Source: Dryococelus australis (Eukaryota > Arthropoda > Insecta > Phasmatodea > Phasmatidae). Taken from it: 64,000 nucleotides of DNA. The notes beneath the pieces are model-generated. The model searched no databases and was not told the origin of the DNA. It worked only from the letters and a program-made list of their open reading frames with translations. The stretch spans positions 23,608,795 through 23,672,794 of the forward strand of contig CM057002.1 of assembly GCA_029891345.1 (NCBI GenBank). The letters run 5' to 3'. Below, one piece after another: positions 22,663-34,189 of this stretch; within the stretch, counting starts at the first letter, position 1; each line of letters opens with the position of its first letter. A program made the translations under genes and the position numbers.

Positions 22663-23230
22663 ACTTACAAGTTGACGTGTACGTTCAAGTTGGACGGTTT
22701 TTCATACAAATATAAAATAATGGCTTATTTTGGTGAGCTGTGAGTTTTGCAGCATAACTAATCATGGAATATTTTCGCAAAAAAAAAAAACACGGGGCCT
22801 ATAGCAATTCAGATTTTATTATACTGTGTACTTTACACGTAAACATGAAACAGAGCATCACTTCTGGCCGCCAAATGAAATCCACGCCACCAACACACGA
22901 ATCGGCCTTGCAAGTAATCTCGCAGCGACTTGGGGTAATCAGGTATCAAATGGCGCCGGAACAACTTTCGCTGATGTTCTCTCACGTGTGGTGAAAGTTG
23001 CTGTTCCGCAGGTGGATCCCCTTTCGTGAAGTTGTTGTTTGGAATACGACGACCCATCCACGCGGAATTCTGCGCAACTGCGTGTGGTATCCGTCTACGG
23101 TTACACGTAACGTGAAACGTAACTGCTCCTTCTCTCTTCCTTTTCCTTAAGGCTTCGTCGTCTGGTAAGGAAAAGTACACTGAGAAGTTAAACAGAACGA
23201 CTAGTTTTGGGACAGGAACAGTGTCGACTG
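22663..23230. other. unassigned, GC-richer from 22840
   Basis: 22840-23180 is CpG-richer than its surroundings and has open frames on both strands (115 aa minus, 76 aa plus). None has a family motif. A diverged exon or an old repeat are both possible. Confidence 0.35.
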
Positions 23231-23240
23231 TCTCGTGTGC

Positions 23241-23321
<81 letters not shown>
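23231..23321. repeat. (GT)n/(TA)n microsatellite
   Basis: GTGTGTGTG passes into about 70 bp of alternating TA. Confidence 0.97.
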
Positions 23322-23324
<3 letters not shown>

Positions 23325-23339
23325 CTAAACACTGAATGT

Positions 23340-23865
23340 TGAGAAAGCTGGTGAGAAAGGAGGTGGGAGTCAGAGGTGTTGAGAAAGAGAGGAGAGGGAA
23401 TGAGAGAGAAAGGGAGAGAGAGGAAGAAATATAGGGAGAGTAATGTAAAGGGAGAAAGAAATATAAAGGTGTGTGAGGGGGAGGGAGAGGGAACGAGAGA
23501 AAGGGAGAGAGAAGGAAAGATAGAACGGGACAGAGAGGAAGAAATATAGGGAGAATAAGGTAAAGGGAGAAAGGAAGAGAAATGGATAGAGGGGTGGGAG
23601 AGGGAACGAGAAAAAGTGAGTAAGAAGGGGAGGGAGAGGGAACACGAGGAAGGAAGAGAGAAGGAAGAGAGAAAGAGAGGAATAGAAAGTGAGAGAGAGG
23701 GAAAGGCAGAGGGAAAAAGGTGGGAGAGGTAGACTGTGCTAAAAGGAAAGTGAGGATGAGAGAGGGAAAGAGAAAGAGATAGAGAGAGAGAAAGGGATAG
23801 AGAGAAGAGAGTGGTACGGAGAGGGAAACAGAGAAAGGGGGAGAGAGAGAAGGAGAGATATGATT
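23340..23865 (+). repeat. polypurine GA-rich tract, ~520 bp
   Basis: Almost pure A/G on the plus strand with very few pyrimidines. A higher-order duplication is visible: AGAGAGGAAGAAATATAGGG starts at about 23417 and again at about 23532 (period ~115 bp). The minus strand gives a long open frame of Leu, Ser, Pro and Phe that is purely compositional. Confidence 0.95.
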
Positions 23866-24300
23866 GGTGCGTGCGACTGGAGTTGGCGTAATAAGCGGTA
23901 GTTTCATCTCTGTAATGTCAAGTGCTCTATGATGGCGGGAAGGTGTGAACGCGCCTGCACACTCGCAGGTTGCGCCGCGCCTCTGGGCGAGTATTTCCCG
24001 GGGAAGAAGCCACGACGATACTCGAAGGCCCTGGCGCTGACAGTCCACGTCGGCAAACCTCACACCCCCCTCCTCAGTTCTTCCTTTCCTGTACGTCGAT
24101 CGAGGGAGATCTCGAAGTGGTCGGTGTGTTGCGGGTAACGGCCGTCGTTGCAAGATGACTGCCACGAACATCATGCTCCGGGTTTTATTTTCCTAGTGAT
24201 CTCGACCTCCATTGTGTATCACAACTTAGTTCGGGGTCCCTGTTCTACTCACTTGTCACGCAGGTTTCACTGTAGGCTATTGCGTCTGTTATAATCATTA
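23866..24300. other. GC-rich single-copy-looking interval
   Basis: CpG-rich from 23930 to 24160, with conflicting open frames on both strands. No copy elsewhere in the window. It could be a promoter or first exon, but no TATA, start or splice pair is convincing. Confidence 0.35.
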
Positions 24301-24311
24301 ATAGGTAGGTA

Positions 24312-24735
24312 AAGGCTGTTCGCGATTAAGTGAGCACTTTTGAAATCAACCTTAGAAAAAAGTCACTGCCTTTACCTGCATGTATTTTAACGGGCGCAAA
24401 GAGTGACATGTGTGCTGTAAAGTTGGTAATGATGGAGGGGAAAGTAATTCCTTATATTAACGTCGAACAAAAAGTGTTAAGTAACCATTTGTGATAACTA
24501 AAGTTTATTTCTCTAGCTTTCTATATTTTTTAATACATCGGAAGAGTAAAAATGGGCATATTTGTACAATATTTACTTCTTTAATAATTTTACAGTTTCA
24601 CTTGACCGATGTATTTATAAAGTGATGAGGCCCATGACAATGTTAATTTCACGTAAGGCGGAAGAACGCACAACGTGTATGCAAGTAGAACTTAAGCAAG
24701 ACTTCAAAAGTGTTCATTTTACCGTGAACAGCATA
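24312..24735 (-). mobile_element. A-family MITE, type A2
   Basis: Left end AAGGCTGTTCGCGATTAAGTG after TA. The interior has TTTTAACGGGCGCAAAGAG, AAGTTGGTAATGATGG and GGCGGAAGAACGCAC. The right end ATTTTACCGTGAACAGCATA precedes TA. Confidence 0.88.
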
Positions 24736-24744
24736 TAGGCAGGT

Positions 24745-24990
24745 CAGTGGGCTTAACGTCTCGTCGACAGCGAGGTCATTAGATACCGTGCAGGTTGCGC
24801 ATGGAAGAGCGATTGCGTAAGGAATGGGAGTGAATCGGCCATGGCCTGATGTTAGGGACCCCATCCCAGTATTCGCCTGGAGTTATTTCGGAAATCATGG
24901 CAGGCTGATACCAGGATGGCCCGGGAATCGAACCCGGATCCTCCCGAATGCGAGTCCAGTGAGTTACCACTGCGCCACCTCGCTCGCTAA
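24745..24990 (-). mobile_element. tRNA-derived SINE, family 2
   Basis: Minus strand, distinct from family 1. The head is GCGAGCGAGGTGGCGCAGTGG (box A GTGGCGCAGTGG) with box B GGTTCGATTCCC. The body has CATCCTGGTATCAGCC, ATGATTTCCGAAATAAC and the tail ATGACCTCGCTGTCGACGAG with GACGTTAAGCCC. It abuts the A2 MITE at 24735. Confidence 0.9.
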
Positions 24991-25384
24991 TGAAATATTA
25001 CTGCGGAATATTTCAGTGGAAATATTTTGTTCAGAACAGCAATAACCGTCGGTATTTTGTGGCCGATTCGTAAATTTACATATAAAATCATAAGCGTGGT
25101 CGTTGAAAAGAGTCAAGGATATGCAAAAGTCGCTGTATATGCAAAAGCCCTATGTTTACGATATACATTTTTATCTTAAACAATGTTTTTAACGATAGCA
25201 ACAATGCGGTATATTTTTGTGAACAGATTTATGTAAGAAAACTATACAGCCGCCGTTTAAAGCTCTGAGGAAACAGAACACACGCGATGTTTATTTATGC
25301 TAGTTTACATAGCCGTTGCAATGCTTACTAATGGCCGGACGTGACCTCGCGGCGTTACATTTTTTTTTTAACTAGGCATTCCCA
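24991..25384. other. unassigned interval
   Basis: No recognised element. Confidence 0.4.
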
Positions 25385-25850
25385 TTAAGAATGGGATGGA
25401 GCTGAGCGTCCAAGGTCAAGAAGCCAGGGAGCGATACGGGCGACACTAACACCCACGCCTAGCGCCTCATCGCTCCTACGCGCAAAGCGTGCAGTGTTTC
25501 CGTCGTGACACCGCACTGTGCAAATTAGATCTGTAACAGTGGGGTTTTATTATACGCCATGAAAGACCATAGATTAATCTACGTCCGTACCTTTCTACTC
25601 TTCTCTTGCCGCTTAAGGAAACCACATAGGCAAGCTTTAAAAACGCGATATTTGACCATATCCACAAGATTATTTTCTCCAAAAATACCCTTAATAAAAC
25701 AAAGTACAAAGCTCGGGGCACAGATAATCTTTTAAAATTTTTTCCTGACGAAAATTCGTATTTGCAGAACATTTGTTTGCCGAGATACGCGTATTCGCGC
25801 AAACAACTATTTCACAGGAAATGTTTCAGTACATCCTCCTCTTAAGACCA
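25385..25850 (-). repeat. E-family dispersed repeat
   Basis: Minus copy of the repeat at 62500-62900: GCGCGAATACGCGTATCTCG, AAAGCTTGCCTATGTGG, TCCCTGGCTTCTTGACC and CTTGGACGCTCAGC occur in order. Open frames inside differ between copies, so it is not coding. No clean TIRs were seen. Confidence 0.75.
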
Positions 25851-25860
25851 AGCTTGATCG

Positions 25861-26226
25861 TGCATAGGCGTGTAGGGAATTAAATGCTAAATTCGGACAA
25901 AATTCTCTCAGTCGTTTTTTGTGGCAGTATTTTCAAATTTTCAACTTAAGATTTTTTTTTCCTGGAGTGTGAACGCACCTAGGTTTGTAAAGCTTCCAAA
26001 TTTTAATTTTTATAATTTAAATGCACTTTTTAATTATTTACAGAATTTCACAATTTTATAGTAATAAAAAAGCGCATGTGAAATTAAAAAATTAAAATTC
26101 GGAAGGTTTACAATTCTAAATGCGTTCAATATCTAACAAAAAATCTTTAGTTGAAAACACTACTACAAAAACTGAGTGAGAAATCTTTGCCCGAATTTAG
26201 CATTTAATTCCCTATGCGCCTATGCA
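25861..26226. mobile_element. foldback element, 366 bp
   Basis: Ends TGCATAGGCGTGTAGGGAAT and ATTCCCTATGCGCCTATGCA are inverted. Pairing continues inward through AATGCTAAATTCGG / CCGAATTTAGCATT to near the centre, giving arms of roughly 180 bp with mismatches. No coding capacity. The target duplication is unclear. Confidence 0.85.
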
Positions 26227-26829
26227 TGGTGAAGCATGACCTTAAAACCAGTCAGATTTCTTGCGGCCTGGTCAACACGTTGCAATGCCACATTAACATT
26301 AGTTTTGGGATGCACCTAAAGAAGGGAAAATATTTATGTATGAAAAAAAAATAATTCTTGTCGTGAAGTGACACCCAATCGCCAAATCTACGTTGCTGAA
26401 ATATCTGGCTTAGACTTCTCCTTCGTATGATGTGGTTTACGAGACCTTATCCCCGGAGACACCCTAAATACGCGTGTATCTTTCAGGTTTAAAATAAAAT
26501 AAAGTTACTTCAGAGAGTAACCGGTTCCTTGAACAGCTTACCAGCACAAATATGGGGCTTTAACTCTTTCAGGCGTGTATAAAAATATAATGTTGGACGC
26601 TGCAGCGATTTTTTTTTATCTGTACTAGTGTTAGTATAATGGTATATATGTCAAAATCAATACAAATGTGTTGGTGTTGTTGGCAGAAACTGCTGTAGAT
26701 TGAAAAACGAAACGGATACTGTTTTCTGCTGTGTACAGTAGACAACAATAAATCCACTTCTAGTGCAATGTCCAATATACATAATGGGACGGAATTCAAT
26801 AGACAAACAACGTGAGGTGATTTCTTATA
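26227..26829. other. unassigned; possible TTAA-element end
   Basis: TTAACTCTTTCAGGCGTG at 26562 resembles a family-P left end, but a matching right end was not found. The 107-codon minus frame here has no recognised motif. Confidence 0.4.
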
Positions 26830-27066
26830 TAGGCTATTCCCGGTAAAGTGAGCACTTTTTAAAGGCCTTTCATTTGAAATAATCACCAACAAAGATATTT
26901 TATTTTAGCCTTAGACGTTAACTTCAGAGTGTGGTGAGATATACGCACACTATGTTTATTAATTACATGGCAATATTAATTTTAACAGGTGGTTAAACGA
27001 TAAAAAACGACTAAAATGAAACGTAACTAGGGTCTCAAAAGTGCTCACTTTACCGTCAATAGGCAA
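26830..27066 (+). mobile_element. A-family MITE, type A1
   Basis: Left end TAGGCTATTCCCGGTAAAGTG after TA. The A1 interior is TTTTAGCCTTAGACG, TTAATTACATGGC. The right end CACTTTACCGTCAATAGGC is slightly decayed. Confidence 0.88.
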
Positions 27067-27371
27067 TACAAAATCGAATGGAAGGTATAAGGATCACTTT
27101 TTATCTTAACTGAATGTTATGGAAGGCATGAGCACTTAAAAACCTAGATTTAACCCTTATTGTTGCGAAACACCAGAAGCGAAGCGAAATGAAACTACGC
27201 GAATTTAGTTCTGTGTTACAGGGATTTTAAAACTGAGAGCAAATTCCTATTAATATCTACCTCCGATCGTGACGATGATAATATGAGTGTCCGCCCTGTT
27301 ATTGTAGGCAACTATTATTACCGCCAGAAATTATGAACGTTTCTTGCGTGTTTATTAAGCCGCATGACTTG

Positions 27372-27833
27372 TTCAACACTTTGCAGAGTATGCTCGAGTG
27401 TAGCTCGAGCGAATCCAATTTGAAAATGAATTGGTTGTTCAGAACAAAACTCGCATGGATGTGCAGTCTTTGTTCGGCTAGTGTTTAGCACAACCTCACA
27501 AGAACACCACAGATCAGTAACAATGATATTGCTAACGATATAATTTGTTTTTTATTGCTACTCAAAGGGACATGATTGATAGTAAATCCTTTCCTACGAT
27601 AAAGGACATTTGATTGGGTCGATATCAGCTCGGCCCTCCATTGGTTGATGACCGGCCAATAACGAACACTGTAGGGTACAGGATTGTGTCCGGTGTGGTA
27701 TGGACCAACAGGACGACGGTGAGTTCTAACGCAGACACCAACAGAACCGGTGTTGTTGAAGAAGTAGATATAAGAGACTCACTTCTAATTTGTCTTAAGC
27801 GCCAGCAAACGCGTGCAGACCTCAACGTGTTAA
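27372..27833 (+). mobile_element. TTAA element C, copy 2
   Basis: Near-identical to 7201-7664, differing by scattered substitutions and small indels. The left junction is TTCAACACTTTGCAG (TTAA mutated to TTCAA); the right is CAACGTGTTAA. Confidence 0.75.
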
Positions 27834-28032
27834 GGAAAATGGGACCCTTGTTGCAACTGCCTCCACTATTTTCGTGTAAATCGCACACAGACCTTTCGGC
27901 GGTGGCGATATGCGCCCGGACTCGCAGGCAATGCCAACACATTCTGTAGAGAATCACATACTGACTGTCGTCAGGAACACGCAGGCAGTTTCCGTACCGT
28001 AAGCTCATTAACGTATGGCACGTGTTGTGAGA

Positions 28033-28517
28033 GCTGGAGTCACAATACCCCGACGAACCCGACACGACAACCCCGACATGGCGAAATCTGAGCAGCAGCC
28101 GTTGAATAGCAAGGTCACCGTGACGTCAGCCCAACAAACGTATGTTCTATTTCTAATGTAAATACAACACTAGAAAACAAACTTTCGTGGTTATTTCCCC
28201 ACTGTAGTAAATAATTAACTTGCCAAAATAACGTTCCAGTTCGTTTTATAAAAAATATTATATCTCTCGTGCAAATTCAAATATTGTCAAAAGAAAAATG
28301 ATCATTCTCTTTATCGCGAGTTTTAAAAAGTAATTATTGAACATTATAAGGATAACTTGGCCGTTTTAGAATTTTCCAACAGCCAATTAAAATGCTTGCT
28401 GGGCAGATTACGTCGGGGTATTGTGGACACTGAAAAATATATACTATGAAATTCCGTTAACCTCTGACGTCATGTTTGTCTGTCGTGTCGTGTTCGTCGG
28501 GCTATTGTGACTCCAGC
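28033..28517. mobile_element. TIR element D, ~485 bp
   Basis: Left GCTGGAGTCACAATACCCCG and right ATTGTGACTCCAGC are inverted. The match extends about 37 bp with two mismatches (CGACGAACCCGACACGACA against TGTCGTGTCGTGTTCGTCG). The sub-motif CGTCGGGGTATTGTG recurs inverted internally near 28411. No clear target duplication. The 146-codon minus frame at 27625-28065 crosses this end and the C element, so it is chimeric noise. Confidence 0.75.
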
Positions 28518-29516
28518 ATAACAGTGAGGGATCCCAAACGTTAGTTTACTTTAGATTATCACGCCTCCATTCTGGAAAAAAAAAAAAAAAAAAAAAAACC
28601 CCTCACACCACCACCCCGTGACAACACTTAATTATTATAAGGGTAAAACAAAAATTAATAAAAGTCTCAAAGGTTATATTTAATCATTAAATTTTAATGC
28701 TTACTGAACACAAACGGTGGTGAACTAATCAATCAATGAGACGGATGAGCTTGCACATATTGTTAACAAGATTCCCAATTCTTGGTTGAATAGAAGAAAT
28801 TGTACAACGTAAATCACTGGCAAGACCGAGTTTGCTTCTATACTTTGGCGCCCGCGCCCTCCTTAGCATGCTGTCATGCCTCCCTTAGGGGGGCGCCCCC
28901 CACTTTGAAAATCAATGCTGTAGAGTGACCTCATAATTCCGTATACTGCACATTTGCAACCGAAGCTTGAAGTTTATCGGTTGAATTTGAATTCCGCTGC
29001 ACCATTACTGAAAGGGACTTCCAAATGAACACTTCCAAATGAAATAAGGATTACATTAAAATTAAATAATATTTGTAAACAGTGATTTTGTTTCAAAACA
29101 ATAAACCCAAAGTCTACTGTTCCACATTGGGCTGTAGGATCTTATTTGGTAAACAACACAATCAAATAATTTTGTTCACAGTTACGCCTGACTGAAAATT
29201 TCTGAAAGTCCCGTATTATTTATTCTTCATACCCAGTTCGTGAAGTTTCGCCGCACATAGAAATATTATGTGGCACCGTTTTGACTGTTTGGTTTTTAAT
29301 GTGACTGTACAAAATGAACTACTTTCATGGCTACATGCGTAAAGATGAGATGTGTAATCGAACGTGACCACAGATAAACCAAGACTTGTACGTCTACACG
29401 ACGTTATCGAAGTTGATTCGGTAACTGCGACCCAGCTAGCAAATGAACTTTACAACTATTCAGTATATTTTAATTCACCCTCCAAAAATTCGTTTCAGTG
29501 AGAGGAGTGGTTGAAT
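28518..29516. other. unassigned interval
   Basis: A poly-A run at 28577-28598 and a CCCTTAGGGGGGCGCCCCCC block near 28884 are the only features. Nothing codes recognisably. Confidence 0.4.
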
Positions 29517-29518
29517 TA

Positions 29519-29756
29519 TAGGCTGTTCACCGTAACGTGAGCACTTTTTAAGGCCCTTCTAAATTTTTCCTTTCATCCAATTTCTATCTTTCTGATGAAT
29601 CTTAATATAAACATTGCATTGTGTCCAATAAACACAGAGCATTAATTTCACCACTCTCAAAATTCAACTCCAGATGCTGCAATAATGTATATTTATTAAT
29701 GGCTAATGTTTGTTGGGAGGGCCTTAAAAAGTGCTCACTTTATCGTTAATAGTCTA
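29519..29756 (+). mobile_element. A-family MITE, type A3
   Basis: 238 bp. Left end TAGGCTGTTCACCGTAACGTG after TA, right end CACTTTATCGTTAATAGTCTA before TA. The interior (AAACATTGCATTGTGTCC, AATAAACACAGAGC) matches 48473 and 50484. A1 in reverse shares parts of it. Confidence 0.9.
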
Positions 29757-29987
29757 TACCTTGAACGTCCCTTAAGTATAACAAACATGGTGCTTAAGAC
29801 TGCACACTCAATCAATACTCTGTAGTAGACGGAACACAGATATTATAGTAATATTAATAATATATATTTATTACAATAATATTACGTACGTTACCTTATA
29901 TTCGAGAACCAAGGGTTCGATCTAGTGAGGGTGCAATGCGGTTGGGTCCCCCTATTTCCCCCCAAAAGAGATTTTTCAAACACGTAC

Positions 29988-30230
29988 ACTGAGAAAAAGG
30001 TTTTATTGAATAAAAATAATTTTTTTACCCAACCATATTAATTGTTTGTGCAGGAATGAAATATTTGGTTATTAAAACCAACTTATTTTGTTGTTTTTTG
30101 TTGCCCCAAACGGGTTGGTGCAAACAATTTTGTTTCGGCTTCAAGTACATCAAAGTGTTTCGTTTATTATAAAAACAGTGAAAGCACGTTTGTGATTCGA
30201 ACCCGGATAATTGTGTCCATGAGCGCTGCC

Positions 30231-30296
<66 letters not shown>

Positions 30297-30748
30297 CTTT
30301 TAAAGTTTGAATCAATATTTGAAATTTTTTTATATCTTTCCTATTTAGTTTCCTGTTGAAATTGTTTTATTGGGATTTTTTCACCAATATTAAGCTTCAA
30401 TAGATGCACTTACAAAACACTGTTACTCTCCTAATGGTCACAAAAATTACGAACAAACTATCTAGCTGCATTTTCGTACGAAGAAAATTAAAAAGTGGCC
30501 AAGTAAATAGTTATATACAGTTTTTTTGAACTAGATATTTTGTTGAGATTCTAAATCTTTTTCGCCAAAAATGGAGGTTTCGGTTATTCAAGCGTGCATT
30601 TTGTTGGAAGAACAAAATATTTTTTTTTTGTTAATTTCAAGTGGCGGTTACACAACAAAATATCTTGTTTGGGCTACTAAATATGTGTTTTGGCCATATA
30701 CAAAAAATATTTAGTTGGGTGGAACAAGCGTTTGTCTCAGTGTAGTAG
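29988..30748. mobile_element. family G element
   Basis: Starts TACACTGAGAAAAAGG and ends TTGTCTCAGTGTA. The interior repeats CCAAACGGGTTGGTGC and AAATATTTAGTTGGG style blocks. A tRNA-like segment on the minus strand (GCAGCGCTCATGGACAC with GGTTCGAATC, 30190-30230) lies where copy 2635 has its own. A (TA)n tract at 30233-30296 adjoins it. Confidence 0.75.
30233..30296. repeat. (TA)n microsatellite
   Basis: About 64 bp of alternating TA within the family-G element. Confidence 0.97.
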
Positions 30749-31323
30749 AGACCAAAAACTTGCGCGCGATCAAGGACTACGTTCTTCAGTGTATCTTAAA
30801 CTGATATAAACTGCTTATCAGCCGTTTACTGCCTGCACTTTATTGCATGTCTGTTATTGAATCCGAGTCCTTCAGGAGCTAACAGATAGCGGGTAGCAGA
30901 ATAGATCATGTATGACAAACATTTCGGGCGTCTGAAGTCTAGCTAGCCCCTTAACAAAGCAGGGAAGTTTACAGTAGTCCCATGATACTAATATTTTTAA
31001 TACCCACAAAAATAAAATTATACATTTCCTGATCTGACCCACTGCGTTAAGGGCGCCGCCTACCTGGCGATTGAAATGCGCTGCAGAGTGTTTGAAATCC
31101 GCGTTGTTTTTTTTTTTTTTACTAAACCATCTAACGTGTCCCCGTGATAACAATGTACGATTAGAAAACTCACTGCAGACTAGGTACGTATAATACTCTC
31201 AGAACATCATGTACATTGTACATTACCCTCCAATATATCTAAAAACCGCTTTTTTCACACGGCTGTATCGCATAATATACAGGTTGGTAACATACGAAAC
31301 TATTATAGGGACCTGCATTGAAC
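30749..31323. other. unassigned interval
   Basis: Ends with an orphan TAGGGACCTGCA (31307) that looks like a truncated family-B terminus next to the MITE. Confidence 0.4.
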
Positions 31324-31746
31324 CAGGCTTTTCACTTTAAAATAAGCACTTTTGAAAGCCTTGGTTAAGATCTACTTGTATGCACGTAGCGTATTCTTCC
31401 GCCTTATATAAGATTAACATTACCGTGGGCCTCATCACTTTATTCATGCGTCGGTCAATTGGAACTATGAAATTATTAGTAAAGTAAATATTTTACAAAT
31501 CTGCTCATTTTATACTTCGATGCATAAGAAAAAAAACCGAAAAGCGAAAGAAATATTTACATGATCAAAAATGGTTATCCAACACTTTTTATTCGACGTC
31601 AATATACGGAACCACTCCGCATCCATCGTTACCAACTTCACTGGGCGTATGTTGCTCGGTGCACCCGTTAACATATATGCAGGTAGCGGCAGTGACTTTT
31701 TCTAAGGTTGATTTCAAAAGCGCTCACTTTATCGTGAACAACCTTT
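31324..31746 (+). mobile_element. A-family MITE, type A2
   Basis: The left end is diverged (CAGGCTTTTCACTTTAAAAT). The A2 interior is well kept (GGTTAAGATCTACTTGTATG, ATGCGTCGGTCAATTGG). The right end is CTTTATCGTGAACAACC. Confidence 0.87.
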
Positions 31747-31930
31747 GTAGACTTTTCACGGATAAAATGATAGGGTCACCGCTTAAAGTCCCGTAGGTAC
31801 ACGCAGCACAAACGGAAGCACTGCACGCCAGCTCAGCGCCTGGCGCGTAGGAGCGAAGGAGCATCAGCCGCGCGTGTCAATGTCGTCCTTATTGCTTCCG
31901 CGCTTCCCTGCCTCAACCGCGCTAAAAAAA
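31747..31930 (-). repeat. E-prime dispersed repeat (partial)
   Basis: GGGTCACCGCTTAAAGTCCC and the CTCAGCGCCTGGCGCGTAGG block recur in related form near 4770-4830 (inverted) and 53740-53880. It ends in a poly-A run. Confidence 0.55.
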
Positions 31931-33087
31931 AATCCCCGAGTAGGCGGCGCCCTTATAGGAAATTTATGTTGTTATTCCCCACACCATTGGAATCGCACGC
32001 TTGGGTCCGCAGTTGCCTGATTCTAGTAGACATGCGTGGCTCTACCCCAAGCAATACTTTCCGTAAAAGAACCCCATTTCGTTGCTTGCTAGCATCTTAC
32101 AGCGATCCGCCATCAGTTATGTTACGTGTGCCGCACAAAAACAGAAGCGAGGTGAAGTTAATTGCCTGTACTGTAACATCGGCGTGCAGGGTTACTAGAT
32201 TCAGAATGGCGAACACGTATGTTTTACAATCTCCCTTTGTCTTCCGATCCTCCATTAGCTGTATTCCACCGCAGTCTTATTTTTCCCGGGGCTTTTAGTT
32301 TCTTAATGAACGGCAACTGCACCGCAGTATTTCAAGAAGGCGGAGGTTTTTTTTTTATATCTCGCTTCTGTATTCTGGTATTCCCCTAAAGAGAGGCAAC
32401 CTGAGAGCTAAACAGACTTTACACCGCACAGTAGAAGACAAACAAGTGTACAACACAAGACTCTTATAACTTATTGATTTAACACCCTCGATAAATATGT
32501 ACATGTTATAACGAACATTCCCTTGTATTTTTAATTAAACATGTGGGTCCACATAAAAATACTGGTGGTTTCAAGTCTGGTATATTTATTCAATGGGAAA
32601 ACTATTTTATAACCAGTTTACACACGCCCCAGCAACGTTTCGAAATAAACGATAATTCTGAAGACGACCGCATAAATATGGCGACAAACGGCACATAGAG
32701 CTTCAGAAAAATAATTATTTAAAATTAATGTATTGCTTACGGCTGGTATCAAAGAAACCATGAAACGCCCGTACAATTTTGTTGTTTTGTACGGCGAAAA
32801 TTAACTTAGAAGGACACAAACAGAATTTTGAAAGTAATATAGGCACGTGAAGTCACACTTTTGCTTGAACTACGGCGTCATAAGTTGAATATGGTGACAC
32901 TGAAAAGTATTGTAGAGGTGTGTTTCCGACGGAAAGATTGCAAGTCGGTTTGGTGGCATGAACGTAGAGGCGACGACAATGTTTGGCGCGTATATTTGTG
33001 TCGTCCTTAGAGGTTCCGTGATTCTAGATTTCGATCACAGAAAATATTTCTAGCATGCAAACGTCTCCCGTGTTCGAGGCACAGAAG

Positions 33088-33130
<43 letters not shown>

Positions 33131-34133
33131 AAGTGTGTGTGAAAAGGGCTACACTATTTCCACGTGCATCGAACTCCTTATCGTCTTTACCACCAAAGCA
33201 CTTAACTAGTGGGCAATCTTTCTTATAGCAGTACGTAACTATGGGGGCTTCAAATAGTGACTGTATAATGTTGTCGGTAAAAAGTTTGTAGCAAAGTTAT
33301 ATTCATTCAAGGCTCTGTAAAAGGATGTTAGATATTCGCTAAAATGTTTTAAGAAACAGCAGTGAGAAAAACTAAATTTTACGCTACTCTGAAGAGATTG
33401 CCGTACGAAACACTAGTTAAAAGCTGTATCTCGAACTAGTCTGAAGTATTATTTATTTTTGAATGAGAACAAACAGCGGAAAATTGGGTTTGGCTGCATT
33501 GGGGATACGGCAGTTTGTTTTGCGTGAATACGTCTACGTTGACGCGCTCGGACCCCTTGATGTTTTTACGTTCCCGGCACAGCTTCACTCTATCATATGG
33601 GGTTTTATTGGTATCACTGGATTGCTTTTGAGATTCTCTTTCCAACCGCATACGATTCCTGTATTTCGACTTTGCTTTTTGACGAGTAAAGGCCGAAAAT
33701 GTGTTAGAGTTCCTTAATTTTTTATATTAAACGCATAAAATTTCACCATAACCACGCCATACAAATGTTTTTATTCACGCAATCGATTGATCTTGACGAG
33801 AACTGTCGATTGAAACCTAAATGAGCGTCGTAACTTCTCCTAATCAAAAGTTATACTACGCGGAAGTTATGAGACGCGGCGAAACGAACTAAAAAAATAC
33901 GCCCCCCTTTCCCAAATCCAGCTGCATGCGATGCTTCGCAATCCTCACTCAAAGTAACATATTATCTGATCTTTCGGCAGTCGAGTTGTGTAATTGAATT
34001 TTGAATGTAGACGATAGATTCGTAGCTGCAATGCCAAACTGTATCCCCCGTTTTTGTTATCATGGGATTTTTTGAATTGCCTCCCACTATGGTCGCAAAT
34101 TTAAAGACGTATTCACGTCATAAAGTATAAGTA
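31931..34133. other. unassigned interval with (GA)n
   Basis: No repeats or genes recognised. (GA)n lies at 33089-33125. Overlapping frames at 33436-33717 on both strands show no family signature. Confidence 0.4.
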
Positions 34134-34174
34134 GAGAGGTAGCACCCTATCCACTGCGCCACCACGGTCCGCGG
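34134..34174 (-). mobile_element. SINE head fragment
   Basis: On the minus strand it reads CCGCGGACCGTGGTGGCGCA then GTGGATAGGGTGC, a tRNA-type box A, and stops after about 41 bp. It is joined directly to the truncated LINE end at about 34190. Confidence 0.7.
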
Positions 34175-34189
34175 AAAAGTTTATTAATA

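Noticed and set aside
23188-24174. 328-codon minus-strand open frame rich in Leu, Ser, Pro and Phe
   Set aside because: It is the antisense of the GA-rich tract plus a (TA)n/(GT)n microsatellite; composition alone explains it.
24890-24990. Possible tRNA gene (good A and B boxes)
   Set aside because: The tRNA-like head lacks a full cloverleaf context and is followed by a SINE body; it is a family-2 SINE. The same reasoning applies to heads at 8471, 46038 and 49620.
27625-28065. 146-codon minus-strand frame
   Set aside because: Runs across the TTAA element C and the start of element D, two unrelated transposons.
33436-33717. Opposed 71- and 84-codon frames as a transposase relic
   Set aside because: I could not match either to a DDE or HTH motif and neither repeats elsewhere in the window.
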